From the NCBI RefSeq assembly GCF_013283645.1, contig NZ_JABEKV010000002.1:69798-133797 (forward strand): a stretch of DNA of 64,000 nucleotides, in the 5' to 3' direction. The notes beneath the pieces were generated by a model. It was not told where the DNA came from, ran no database searches, and saw only the letters and a list, made by a program, of their open reading frames with translations. Each line of letters starts with the position of its first letter. Position 1 is the first letter of the stretch. The position numbers were made by a program, and so were the translations under genes. This DNA comes from Sinorhizobium psoraleae (lineage in GTDB: Bacteria; Pseudomonadota; Alphaproteobacteria; Rhizobiales; Rhizobiaceae). Of the stretch, positions 8,907 to 17,048 are shown one piece after another.

Positions 8907-9476
8907 ATGAAGAGCCAAGACATAATCGTCCTGCTGAAGCTACTCAGCCTGCAGGATCAGGAACTCACAAAGGGTACAGATCAACTGCGATCTGAATCCC
9001 TCGGGGGCGACCCTTATTCAGTGCGAAATCTTGAAGCCCTGCTCGGGATTAGCAAATCCGAAATCGCGCAGTCGATCAAGAGAAGCATCGCTTCCGGGAT
9101 CGCGCGGAAAGATAGTCGCACCAATGAACCACGGCCACATCGGCGAAACCTTTTCGAGTTCATCACCCATGGCCTTAGGTTCGTGTTTCCCGCACAGGTG
9201 GGGCCGATACAACGCGGCGTCCCCACGGCGTTTGCTGCGCCGATGCTTCAAGAGCTTCTCGTCAGCGGCGGGACCTATAACTACGTCTGGCCCCACTCCG
9301 CTGGACGAGAGATGGGTCAAGCGGTCGATCCCCTTTTCAAAAGCGTCCCGGAGGCCGCTTTGAAAGACGAGCGACTTTATGAATACTTGGCACTGGTAGA
9401 TGCGATTAGGCTCGGGAATCAGCGGGAAGTCGGTCTCGCAACCGATCACTTGAAGTCGAAGATCATGAGTAAATGA
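8907..9476 (+). CDS. Winged-helix protein, putative antitoxin/regulator
   Basis: 189 residues from ATG 8907, chosen over upstream alternatives because the palindromic operator ends just before it. Residues about 35-70 (YSVRNLEALLGISKSEIAQS, then IKRSIASGI) read as a helix-turn-helix. The C-terminal part has a conserved-looking block (YNYVWPHSAGREMGQAVDPL) and a helical tail. The stop overlaps the start of the nucleotidyltransferase by four bases (ATGA, 9473-9476), so the two are translationally coupled. By position and fold it is the likely DNA-binding antitoxin of an AbiEii-type pair, although it does not look like the classical AbiEi antitoxin. Function is inferred, not shown. Confidence 0.65.
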   Translation: MKSQDIIVLLKLLSLQDQELTKGTDQLRSESLGGDPYSVRNLEALLGISKSEIAQSIKRSIASGIARKDSRTNEPRPHRRNLFEFITHGLRFVFPAQVGPIQRGVPTAFAAPMLQELLVSGGTYNYVWPHSAGREMGQAVDPLFKSVPEAALKDERLYEYLALVDAIRLGNQREVGLATDHLKSKIMSK

Positions 9477-10192
9477 CAGCGATCCGCGCTCAATTGCTAG
9501 AGATGCTCAAAGCCGTTGCAGCCGCACTTGGCGAAGACCTGCGGGGACGTCTGGTCTTTGTCGGCGGCTGTACTACTGCGCTGTTCATCACCGATCCCGT
9601 AACGCTCGAGGATGTTCGCGCCACCGACGACATTGATCTCATCGTAGATCTGACAGGCCAAGCGGAATGGGTGCATCTCCAGGAAGAGCTTCGACAGCGC
9701 GGTTTTATGGAGGCGGCTGACGAGGAGGTGATATGCCGAATGCGTCTTGGTGCTCTCAAGGTCGATTTCATGGCCGACGACGAAAACATCCTCGGCTTCG
9801 GCAATCGCTGGTATGCGAAGGGCATCGAAACGGCGACACAACATCAGCTTTCAGAAGACCTGTCCATTCAGGTGCTGACGCCGGCGCTGTTTCTTGCGAC
9901 GAAGCTCGAAGCTTTTGCCGGGCGCGGAAACAATGATCTTTTCATGAGCCGCGATGCGGAAGACATCCTTCTTATCGTCGACGGAAGAGAAAGCCTCTTC
10001 GACGAAATCACCTCAACAGAGGACGACGTTCGGAAGTTCATATCGGGCCAATTTCGCGCGCTGTTGGAGCACCGTGACTTCGATGACTTCCTTGAAGGCA
10101 ACATCCGTGGTCCCGCCGGTCGCGTCGATATCGTGCGGGATCGCTTCGTCGCAATAAGCCATTGTGCGGATGGTCTCGTACATGGAAATTGA
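9473..10192 (+). CDS. AbiEii/AbiGii-like nucleotidyltransferase (putative toxin)
   Basis: 239 residues. The nucleotidyltransferase signature is clear: GG at residues 31-32 (FVGGCTTAL), the D-x-D metal pair at D53/D55 (TDDIDLIVD) and a third acid at D98 (LKVDFM). After these come LATKLEAFAGRG and DAEDILLIVDGR, motifs typical of the DUF1814/AbiEii group. Members of this group (AbiEii, MenA-type) act as toxins in type IV toxin-antitoxin or phage-abortive systems by adding nucleotides to RNA. All catalytic residues are present. It overlaps the upstream winged-helix gene by 4 bp and the following phosphatase-like frame by 11 bp. Target unknown. Confidence 0.8.
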   Translation: MTAIRAQLLEMLKAVAAALGEDLRGRLVFVGGCTTALFITDPVTLEDVRATDDIDLIVDLTGQAEWVHLQEELRQRGFMEAADEEVICRMRLGALKVDFMADDENILGFGNRWYAKGIETATQHQLSEDLSIQVLTPALFLATKLEAFAGRGNNDLFMSRDAEDILLIVDGRESLFDEITSTEDDVRKFISGQFRALLEHRDFDDFLEGNIRGPAGRVDIVRDRFVAISHCADGLVHGN

Positions 10193-10560
10193 AGCTCTCC
10201 GGCTAACTCAACAAGGCACGCGGACTTTCGACAATCGCGATCATGCTGGACTCGGCATGCGCCAGAATGAGTTCTTGGGTGTCGTGATCGACGGATCCAC
10301 GAACGGCGCAACCAATGGTGAGTTCGCTCGGGTGCTCGTACAGATGTTGGTGGACTGGTTTGTCGAAACCGCGGAGACGATAACCGCTGGTCTGATAGTG
10401 AACGTTCTTAGGCAATTGCGTGGGAGTTTGTCGGACCGTTTCCAAGAGGGTCCGCTAGCGTCCTCCTCATCCATGTGACAGGGCGCAACGCCATCACGGT
10501 CCTTCATTCCCGTGATTGCATCCTGGGGGATGCTCTCGGCCTAAGGCTCCGAATACGCAA
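10182..10560 (+). pseudogene. PP2C-like serine/threonine phosphatase fragment, frameshifted
   Basis: ATG 10182 starts a frame (LRLTQQGTRT, then FLGVVIDGSTNGATNGEFA) resembling the start of PPM/PP2C phosphatases, where a QGxR segment and a VDG metal motif occur. Near 10455 the homology continues in another frame as SVLLIHVTGRNAITVLHSRD then CILG, matching the beta-sheet VLHAGDCRLG part of PP2C. It then ends where the convergent TIGR02588 gene begins. So it is frameshifted once and lacks the C-terminal half. It overlaps the nucleotidyltransferase stop by 11 bp, so it was once the third cistron of that operon. Confidence 0.5.
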
Positions 10561-10987
10561 CTGCGAAGAAGTGAAGCTCGTGGGAGCGAGGATCATTCTG
10601 GAAAATCACAGCTCCTCTCTGTTCCGACTCCTTCGGCATGTAATCAAGTCTCGCATGCCTCGCCTCGACAACCTGGCCACCATTGCGAAGCTCTCCGGTA
10701 ATCTCGACTGCAGAGACCGACTTTGCGGATCGGTTCGTGGCTGCAAATTCAACGACAAAACCACTGTCCGTTGTAGCGGTTCCAACTGGCCGTACGATGA
10801 GCTCAGCGACCCGTGCGGGCTCGCTGAGACCTTCCACAACCAGAGTAATAAGCACCAAGAACAGCAATATGCAGCTCGTGACGGCAATCACCCACTCTAC
10901 GATCGAGGTCCCCGGCTTCCGCCCCTCCCTGTCCCCTTCATTTTCGGCTTCGGCCTCGGCGCGCCGATCGACTTGATCTTCTGTCAC
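10541..10987 (-). CDS. TIGR02588-family membrane-anchored protein
   Basis: 148 residues from GTG 10987, which overlaps the TGA of the upstream TIGR02587 gene by four bases (GTGA). The N-terminus is a charged cytosolic stretch, followed by a single membrane helix (VIAVTSCILLFLVLITLVVE). The rest is an extracytoplasmic Ig-like beta domain (VEFAATNRSAKSVSAVEITG). This matches the uncharacterised TIGR02588 family, which is found beside TIGR02587 in rhizobia and relatives. Its 3' end meets the broken PP2C gene. Function unknown; the constant pairing suggests a two-protein membrane complex. Confidence 0.75.
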   Translation of the reverse strand: MTEDQVDRRAEAEAENEGDREGRKPGTSIVEWVIAVTSCILLFLVLITLVVEGLSEPARVAELIVRPVGTATTDSGFVVEFAATNRSAKSVSAVEITGELRNGGQVVEARHARLDYMPKESEQRGAVIFQNDPRSHELHFFAVAYSEP

Positions 10988-11826
10988 AGAATCAACCTCG
11001 CGACCGCGGCGCCTAGTGCCCCTGGGAACGACAGGACAATCACTGCACTCAACGTTTCTGACAATCCTGCGCCATCCGTTCGTCCGAATGTCCAAAGGAT
11101 ATAGAGGTTGACAAGCATTACGAGCACATACCCTGCGATGGAATATCGGAAGAAGATGCCAAGGAAACTCGCACCAGGCTCCGGGCTATGGGAACCACGA
11201 AATTCGAACTCGTAGACAAACGCGTGCATGAGCGCGAGTGAAACGACAATCAAGCCGATCTCCTGCCAAGGGGAAATCTTATAAGCGATAAGCACCACCT
11301 CTTCGGTTGGCGCTATGTTCAGCGAGAGAAAAAGAGCGCCGATGACCATGAGAAACAGTTCGCCCACATAGCCGGGCTCCGGGACATCACCTTCCTCCAA
11401 CGGATTGTGGCCGAGTTGTGCGCGTGCCAGTGACGCACCCAGGCTACTGGGAATCATCTGCAGAGTAATCGTACCGATCACCACCGAAATCGGCATTCGC
11501 GCTTCGATCACACCGAAAATCAAGAGGATCGCGCTGGCGGCGAGCGCGGCGATCAAGAGAGCCACGAATGCGTCCGCGACGCGGTCGCGAAATGCTATCG
11601 ACTTGCGAAAGCCCCCATATTTGTTCAACAGCACGAGTGCGGGCACCGTAAGTGCCAGCAGTAGCGCCAAGCGCAGCGGGTGAACGTCAGAACCGAGATC
11701 CCAAGCCTCCATCGTCATCAGTACCGGCACGCCGAAAATAAGCGCCCCCGCAAAGGCCCGCCCGAAACCAATCCAAGCCTCTCCGGGAGTTGGACCATAT
11801 CTAACTTCGATGTCGCCTGGGTTCAC
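10984..11826 (-). CDS. TIGR02587-family integral membrane protein
   Basis: 280 residues from GTG 11826, preferred because AAGGTGAGG lies just upstream; an in-frame ATG at 11889 would add a tail of unlikely composition. Seven or eight hydrophobic helices are visible (AFAGALIFGVPVLMTMEAWD, LLLALTVPALVLL, FVALLIAALAASAILLIFG, ELFLMVIGALFLSLNIAPTE and others). The APTEEV motif and PGDIEVRYGPTPGEAW N-terminus are typical of TIGR02587. It is translationally coupled to the TIGR02588 gene. Role unknown; no transport or enzyme motif is visible. Confidence 0.75.
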   Translation of the reverse strand: MNPGDIEVRYGPTPGEAWIGFGRAFAGALIFGVPVLMTMEAWDLGSDVHPLRLALLLALTVPALVLLNKYGGFRKSIAFRDRVADAFVALLIAALAASAILLIFGVIEARMPISVVIGTITLQMIPSSLGASLARAQLGHNPLEEGDVPEPGYVGELFLMVIGALFLSLNIAPTEEVVLIAYKISPWQEIGLIVVSLALMHAFVYEFEFRGSHSPEPGASFLGIFFRYSIAGYVLVMLVNLYILWTFGRTDGAGLSETLSAVIVLSFPGALGAAVARLIL

Positions 11827-12023
11827 ATCCTCACCTTTGCCAGCGCTCCACCATACATCACGGGCGGCGTAGACGCCTATCCAGAACAAAGCACGTTAAC
11901 CCTTCCTTGTACCATTTGGTATCCATGCTTGGTCGCGACGACATGGTCGCGCTTTTCTCAGCGTTCCGCTTACGGCGTGATCTCCGGGCTGACTGCATGC
12001 ACGGGGACATTCTAAATCTTGTC

Positions 12024-12464
12024 CTAGCATCTGACTGAAAGTCCTTCGACTATTTCTGACGCGGCTCGGATTGCGTGCGCTAGCCAGTCTCCCGGTTCCG
12101 CCTGCTGCTGTGCTCCAGAAAAAAGGAAGCGTATGCCCACTCGTGTGTACGGCTGTTGCGAGCAGGCGAACGGGAGTATCGCCGTGCTGCGGGTCTGGGA
12201 ATGGGGGCGGAATTGGAGGCGGCTGCACCGTGAACCCGCTTTCCCTAAAATTGGCGCATCATCATCGTTCCAGCGTTCCAGCAGAGCTAGCGCCTGGGCC
12301 TGCATATCTAGGCAGACGCTCGCCAACTCGATCACAACGGTCGTCTCAGGCGGGTGGTTTTTTCTGACATCCTCAAGCTTTATTGCCGCGACGGCATATG
12401 CCTCAAAAAGATTGTCAAGCTCCTGGCTCTTCACCGACAGGAACTTCTGTCGGTGGCGTGGCAT
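12024..12464 (-). CDS. Hypothetical protein
   Basis: A minus-strand frame of 146 residues from ATG 12464. The first 70 residues look like real helical protein (LDNLFEAYAVAAIKLEDVRK, ETTVVIELASVCLDMQAQAL). The C-terminal half (after SRCSRLQF) has a poor amino-acid pattern, so a frameshift near 12240 may have fused the coding start to noise. I recognise no family. It is divergent from the small plus-strand frame at 12523. Confidence 0.3.
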   Translation of the reverse strand: MPRHRQKFLSVKSQELDNLFEAYAVAAIKLEDVRKNHPPETTVVIELASVCLDMQAQALALLERWNDDDAPILGKAGSRCSRLQFRPHSQTRSTAILPFACSQQPYTRVGIRFLFSGAQQQAEPGDWLAHAIRAASEIVEGLSVRC

Positions 12465-12522
12465 CACAAGCGCCAGCCGAGCCCTTCCATTGCGAACTAA
12501 CCCCTTCGTCACGGTTCGACAA

Positions 12523-13027
12523 ATGCGCGTATCCGACATGCGAAGCGACAAGAGGCACGAAGAGCAGATCAAGTTAGCTCTGCGGCCCGACGTACTTCAC
12601 ATGCAGCGAGCACGAGATTCCAGGGTCGACACGATGAGAGAATGGCGCAACGATCTCCTCAGAATCAGCAAAGGATGGCGCACAAATGAACTTCCTGACG
12701 CGTTTCAATCAACGCATGCAATTGTCATCAGCCTTGCGAATGGATTCGAAGAGGAAATAAACCGCGTTACTTTCCCAGGAGGCAATGCACCTATTCAGCG
12801 GCAAGATGATCACGCTGAGCGAGATAATCCTGTCAGAAGTGAGTCAGAGACCCACTGTTTTAGACTCGCTGGACGATTATGAAGCGTGGGCAATGCGACT
12901 TGTCGGATGGGTCGACATGTTCTTGGAAGAGTTCGATCAGCTTTACGCAACATACGAAAAAACAGGCTCTCTTCCCAACGCGAAACAGAGTTTAGTTTGG
13001 TCAATGCCGCCCGACGGTCATGTTTAG
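12523..13027 (+). pseudogene. Hypothetical gene, two frames, possibly frameshifted
   Basis: From ATG 12523 a frame reads as plausible helical protein (KRHEEQIKLALRPDVLHMQR, FEEEINRVTF) until about 12780. From 12785 another frame continues with good protein pattern (SLDDYEAWAMRLVGWVDMFL) to the stop at 13027. Either these are two overlapping small genes (AGGAGG lies only two bases before ATG 12785, which is too close) or one gene of about 165 residues with a single frameshift near 12780. No family recognised. Confidence 0.35.
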
Positions 13028-13141
13028 GCGGGCTTCATGTAACGCGTCCATGACGAGCACTTTGGAGCAGCAGAGTTGCTCCGCCGCTGACGCAATCGAA
13101 ACCATTACGGCAAGGCATTTTGTCCGGGCGATTTCGATAAT

Positions 13142-14134
13142 TTAGGAGGACTGGACGACTGTAACGGCAATCATGTGAAAAACGTCGTCCGCATTGCAGC
13201 CCCGCGAGAGGTCATTGGCCGGCTGGGCGAGGCCTTGTAGAATCGGCCCGATCGCGGTTGCGCCACCGATCCGCTGGGCGATCTTGTAGCCGATATTGGC
13301 GGCGTCCAGGTTCGGAAACACGAAGACATTGGCTTCCCCGCGTAGCGCCGAATGCGGCGCCTTGGTCAGACAGACGGCCTCGACGAAGGCGCTGTCGAAC
13401 TGCAATTCGCCGTCGATGATAAGATCGGGCTCGGCGCGCCGCGCCATGCCGGTCGCCTCGACGACCTTCGAAACGCGCTCGTGAGCGGCACTGCCGCCTG
13501 TCGAGAAAGAGAGCATCGCGACTTTTGCCCGCTCTCCGGCAAGCATTTCATAGGACTTGGCCGACATGCGCGCGATGTCGGCGAGACCGGCCGCGTCCGG
13601 GTCCACGACCAGTCCGCAATCGGCAAAGACGAAGGCGCCCTTCCTCGCGTGATGGGGCTCGCAGAGCATCATGAGGAAGAAACTGGAGACGAGCCCGACG
13701 CCGGGCGCCCTGCCAATCACCTGCAATGCGGCACGAACGGTGTCTGCGGTCGTTGCGACCGCGCCCCCGACAGTCCCATCGGCCATTCCTTCGCGCACCA
13801 TCATCGCGGCGAAGGTCAGCGGTGAAAGGACGGCCTCCCGAGCCGCGGCCTCATCGACGCCTTTGCTCCTTCTGTGCTCGAGATAGGCGGTCGCGAAATC
13901 ATCGGTAAGCGGAGAGCACGCCGGGTCCTCGATCCGGAATTCTTGCGGGATCGCGTCCACGGCTGCGAGCCTCTGCGTGACCACCTCACGGTTTCCGACC
14001 AGCGTAATCTCCGCCAGACCTTCCCGTCTCGCCCGGACGGCGCCAGCAACGATGCGCGGATCCTCTCCCTCGGCGAGAACTATGTGACGTGGCGCGCTCT
14101 TGGCTGCGTCGATGATCCGATCCAGAGGTTTCAT
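13142..14134 (-). CDS. pta: Phosphate acetyltransferase of the taurine pathway
   Basis: 330 residues from ATG 14134, whose first base overlaps the TGA of the upstream exporter gene (TGATG). The sequence is a stand-alone PTA_PTB domain: AEGEDPRIVAGA at the start, DGTVGGAVATTADTVRAAL, AMLSFSTGGSAA and FVFPNLDAANIGYKIAQR near the end. It converts the acetyl phosphate made by Xsc into acetyl-CoA. The short form without the N-terminal DRTGG/CobB domain is the type usually encoded next to xsc. It is the last gene of the tau operon. The adjacent xsc makes this role more likely than general acetate overflow. Confidence 0.92.
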   Translation of the reverse strand: MKPLDRIIDAAKSAPRHIVLAEGEDPRIVAGAVRARREGLAEITLVGNREVVTQRLAAVDAIPQEFRIEDPACSPLTDDFATAYLEHRRSKGVDEAAAREAVLSPLTFAAMMVREGMADGTVGGAVATTADTVRAALQVIGRAPGVGLVSSFFLMMLCEPHHARKGAFVFADCGLVVDPDAAGLADIARMSAKSYEMLAGERAKVAMLSFSTGGSAAHERVSKVVEATGMARRAEPDLIIDGELQFDSAFVEAVCLTKAPHSALRGEANVFVFPNLDAANIGYKIAQRIGGATAIGPILQGLAQPANDLSRGCNADDVFHMIAVTVVQSS

Positions 14135-15174
14135 CAGCTGTGCCCCAGATAATACATGCCAGTGAGAATGAAGACGGCGATGAACAGGGTTTCGGCCACG
14201 ACGAGCGCAACGGCATCTCCGCCGACTTCGAGGACGCGGCGCAGCGACGTCTTCATGCCGACGGCGACGATGCCCGCCAGCAGCGCCCATCTCGATATCG
14301 CCATCCCGACCTCGCTTGCGAGCACCGGCACCAGCCCGGCGGAATTGAAGCCCGCGAGAACGAGGAACGCCAGGACGAAGCCCGGCACGAGCGGCGCGCG
14401 CTTTCCGATCGACGCGCCCTCCTGCGGAACGCTGCGCAGGACGAGGGAAAAGATCAGCACAATCGGCGCCAGCATCGTCACGCGGATGAGCTTGACGAGC
14501 GTCGCGGTCTCGCCCGCTTCCGGAGAGACCGAAAAGCCGGCCCCCACCACCTGGGCGACATCATGGATCGTGCCACCGAAAAAGATGCCGGTGGCCTGGT
14601 TGTCAAGCCCGAGATACTCGGCGACGATCGGATAGCCGATCATCGCAAGCGTGCTGAGCACGGTCACCGACAGCACCGTGAAGATCAGATTGCGCTCGGA
14701 AAATTCGTTGCGGGGCAGCACGGCGGCGATGGCCATTGCGGCCGAGGCGCCGCAAATGGCGACCGCGCCGCTGGTGAGAAGAGCGAGACGCCACCCCCGG
14801 CCAAGCAGGCGGGCAGCCACGAGGCCGAACAGGATGGTTGCCACGATCGCCGAGACGAGCAGCAGAATGGTGCCGCCGCCGAGGCCGATCAGAAGATCGA
14901 CGCTGATGCGCATGCCGAGCAGCGCAACACCGATCCTCAAGACCAGCTTTGCCGAAAGCTCGATGCCCGCGACGCAACGTCCTTCTTCCGCCAGGAAGTG
15001 GAAGGCGATCCCCAGCAGCAGCGCCATCAGCATCGCCGGCGCCCCGTAATGCTCCGACAGGAACTGGGCAGCCATGGCGACGGCGGCCGTCACCAAAAGG
15101 CCCGGTCCATAGGTTGACAAGAGGACAGTCAGGGATTGGCTCCGCCGCTCGGTCTTGGAGATCGCGTCCATCAT
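14134..15174 (-). CDS. YeiH/UPF0324-family membrane protein, putative sulfite/sulfate exporter
   Basis: 346 residues with about ten membrane helices. The family pattern is clear: LRIGVALLGMRI, ICGASAAMAIAAVLPR, FFGGTIHDVAQVVGAGF and VAVGMKTSLRRVLEVGG. ATG ATG at the start is preceded by AGGAAGAA. YeiH-like proteins often sit between xsc and pta in sulfonate-degrading bacteria, where they are thought to export the sulfite (or sulfate) released from taurine; the transport activity is inferred from context. It overlaps pta by one base and is 57 bases from xsc, so the three are one transcript. Confidence 0.8.
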   Translation of the reverse strand: MMDAISKTERRSQSLTVLLSTYGPGLLVTAAVAMAAQFLSEHYGAPAMLMALLLGIAFHFLAEEGRCVAGIELSAKLVLRIGVALLGMRISVDLLIGLGGGTILLLVSAIVATILFGLVAARLLGRGWRLALLTSGAVAICGASAAMAIAAVLPRNEFSERNLIFTVLSVTVLSTLAMIGYPIVAEYLGLDNQATGIFFGGTIHDVAQVVGAGFSVSPEAGETATLVKLIRVTMLAPIVLIFSLVLRSVPQEGASIGKRAPLVPGFVLAFLVLAGFNSAGLVPVLASEVGMAISRWALLAGIVAVGMKTSLRRVLEVGGDAVALVVAETLFIAVFILTGMYYLGHS

Positions 15175-15231
15175 TTCTTCCTGTTGAATGGACCCGGCGG
15201 CAACCGCCGCCGGGCGAGTCGAGAGAGCTTG

Positions 15232-17007
15232 CTACATGCGTCGCTGGGGCCGCATGTCGGCGCGATCGATGCCGGCTACCGCCACCGGCTTCTTCATCGC
15301 GTCGCGGCGGAAAGGCTCGCCCAGTTCCTGGTTGAGGACGACCTCGACAAAGGTGGTGATCCCCTTGGCCTGGTCCTCGATCGCCTTTGCAAGCGCCTCG
15401 ATGAGTGCGGCCGGCGTGTCGACCGTCACGCCCTTGAGGCCGCAGCCATCTGCAACCTTGGCGTAGCTCAGGTTCGGATTGAGCTCGGTGCCGACGAAGT
15501 TATTGTCGTACCAGAGCGTCGTATTCCGCTTCTCCGCTCCCCACTGATAGTTGCGGAAGATCACCATGGTGATCGCCGGCCAGCCTTCGCGGCCGATCGA
15601 CGTCATCTCGTTCATCGAGATGCCGAAGGCGCCGTCGCCGGCAAAGCCGACCACCGGCACGTCCGGGCAGCCGATCTTGGCGCCGACGATCGACGGGAAA
15701 CCGTAGCCGCACGGGCCGAACATGCCCGGTGCCAGATATTTCCTGCCCTGTTCGAAGCTCGGATAGGCGTTGCCGATCGCGCAGTTGTTGCCGATGTCGG
15801 TGGAGATGATCGCCTCCTTCGGAAGCACGGCCTGGATCGCCCGCCAGACCTGGCGAGGCGACATGCGATCGGGCTCGCGCTGGCGTGCGCCGACGTTCCA
15901 CTCCGTGCCCGGATCGTCATCCTCATGGTCCATCGACGAGAGCTGCTGAAGCCAGGCCGAGCGCGTCTGGTGGACCAACGCCTTGCGCTCCTCGCGGCTT
16001 GCGTCGCCGGCGGCGGGCGCAAGCTGCTGACGAATCTGCTGTGCCACCTGTTTCGCGTCACCGCAGATGCCGACTGTCACCTTCTTGGTGAGGCCAATCC
16101 GGTCGGCATTGATGTCGACCTGGATGATCTTGGCGTCCCGCGGCCAGTAATCGATGCCGTAGCCGGGCAGCGTCGAGAATGGATTGAGCCGCGTACCCAA
16201 TGCCAGCACGACATCTGCCTGGCTGATCAATTCCATCGCCGCCTTCGAGCCGTTGTAGCCCAAGGGCCCGACCGACAGCCGGTGACTGCCGGGAAAGGCG
16301 TCGTTGTGTTGATAACCGCAGCACACCGGCGCATCCAGCTTTTCCGCAAGTGCCATGGATTCCTGGATGGCGTTGCCGATGACGACACCGGCGCCGTTGA
16401 GAATGACCGGGAACTTCGCTTCCGAAAGCAGCCGCGCGGCTTGGGCGATGGCCGCAGGTCCGCCGGCCGGCCGCTCGAAGCGGACGATGCGCGGCAGGTC
16501 CAGGTCGATCACGTGAGTCCAGAAGTCCCGCGGGATGTTGATCTGCGCCGGTGCGCAACCGCGCCACGCCTTCTCGATGACCCGGTTAAGGACTTCGGGA
16601 ATGCGGCTCGGATCGCGCACTTCCTCCTGATAGCAGACCATCTCTTCGAACATCGCCATCTGGTCGACTTCCTGGAAGCCGCCCTGGCCGATGGTCTTGT
16701 TGGCGGCCTGCGGCGTGACCATGAGCAGCGGCGTATGGTTCCAGTAGGCCGTCTTCATGGCCGTGATGAAACCGGTCACACCGGGGCCGTTCTGGCCGAT
16801 CGCCATCGACATCGTGCCGGTCGCACGGCTGAAGCCGTCGGCCATCATGCCGGCATTGGTCTCGTGGGCACAGTCCCAGAACCGGATGCCTGCCTTCGGA
16901 AACAGGTCCGATACGGGCATCATCGCCGAGCCGATGATCCCGAACGCATGCTCGATGCCGTGCATCTGCAGGACTTTTACAAACGCCTCTTCGGTCGTCA
17001 TTTTCAT
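15232..17007 (-). CDS. xsc: Sulfoacetaldehyde acetyltransferase
   Basis: 591 residues, the normal length for Xsc. It is a thiamine-diphosphate enzyme that turns sulfoacetaldehyde plus phosphate into acetyl phosphate and sulfite, the desulfonation step. The N-terminal domain has the catalytic glutamate E49 (CAHETNAGMMADGF) and the middle domain is FAD-like (VILNGAGVVIGNA). The C-terminal TPP motif runs from GDGAFGISMNEM to FRNYQWGAEKRN at about residues 453-485. AAAGGAACG lies before ATG 17007. It stands between the taurine dehydrogenase gene and the putative exporter, and the whole order fits the taurine pathway. Confidence 0.95.
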   Translation of the reverse strand: MKMTTEEAFVKVLQMHGIEHAFGIIGSAMMPVSDLFPKAGIRFWDCAHETNAGMMADGFSRATGTMSMAIGQNGPGVTGFITAMKTAYWNHTPLLMVTPQAANKTIGQGGFQEVDQMAMFEEMVCYQEEVRDPSRIPEVLNRVIEKAWRGCAPAQINIPRDFWTHVIDLDLPRIVRFERPAGGPAAIAQAARLLSEAKFPVILNGAGVVIGNAIQESMALAEKLDAPVCCGYQHNDAFPGSHRLSVGPLGYNGSKAAMELISQADVVLALGTRLNPFSTLPGYGIDYWPRDAKIIQVDINADRIGLTKKVTVGICGDAKQVAQQIRQQLAPAAGDASREERKALVHQTRSAWLQQLSSMDHEDDDPGTEWNVGARQREPDRMSPRQVWRAIQAVLPKEAIISTDIGNNCAIGNAYPSFEQGRKYLAPGMFGPCGYGFPSIVGAKIGCPDVPVVGFAGDGAFGISMNEMTSIGREGWPAITMVIFRNYQWGAEKRNTTLWYDNNFVGTELNPNLSYAKVADGCGLKGVTVDTPAALIEALAKAIEDQAKGITTFVEVVLNQELGEPFRRDAMKKPVAVAGIDRADMRPQRRM

Positions 17008-17048
17008 GTCACGTTCCTTTCACGTTGAGGGTAAGGCCGACCGGGCGG

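Noticed and set aside
11827..11889. Upstream ATG at 11889 for the TIGR02587 protein
   Set aside because: The added 21 residues look unrelated to the family and a good ribosome binding site precedes the GTG at 11826.
15136..17028. Long plus-strand frame opposite xsc
   Set aside because: Antisense of a clear thiamine-dependent enzyme; composition (RH-rich) is typical of a shadow frame.
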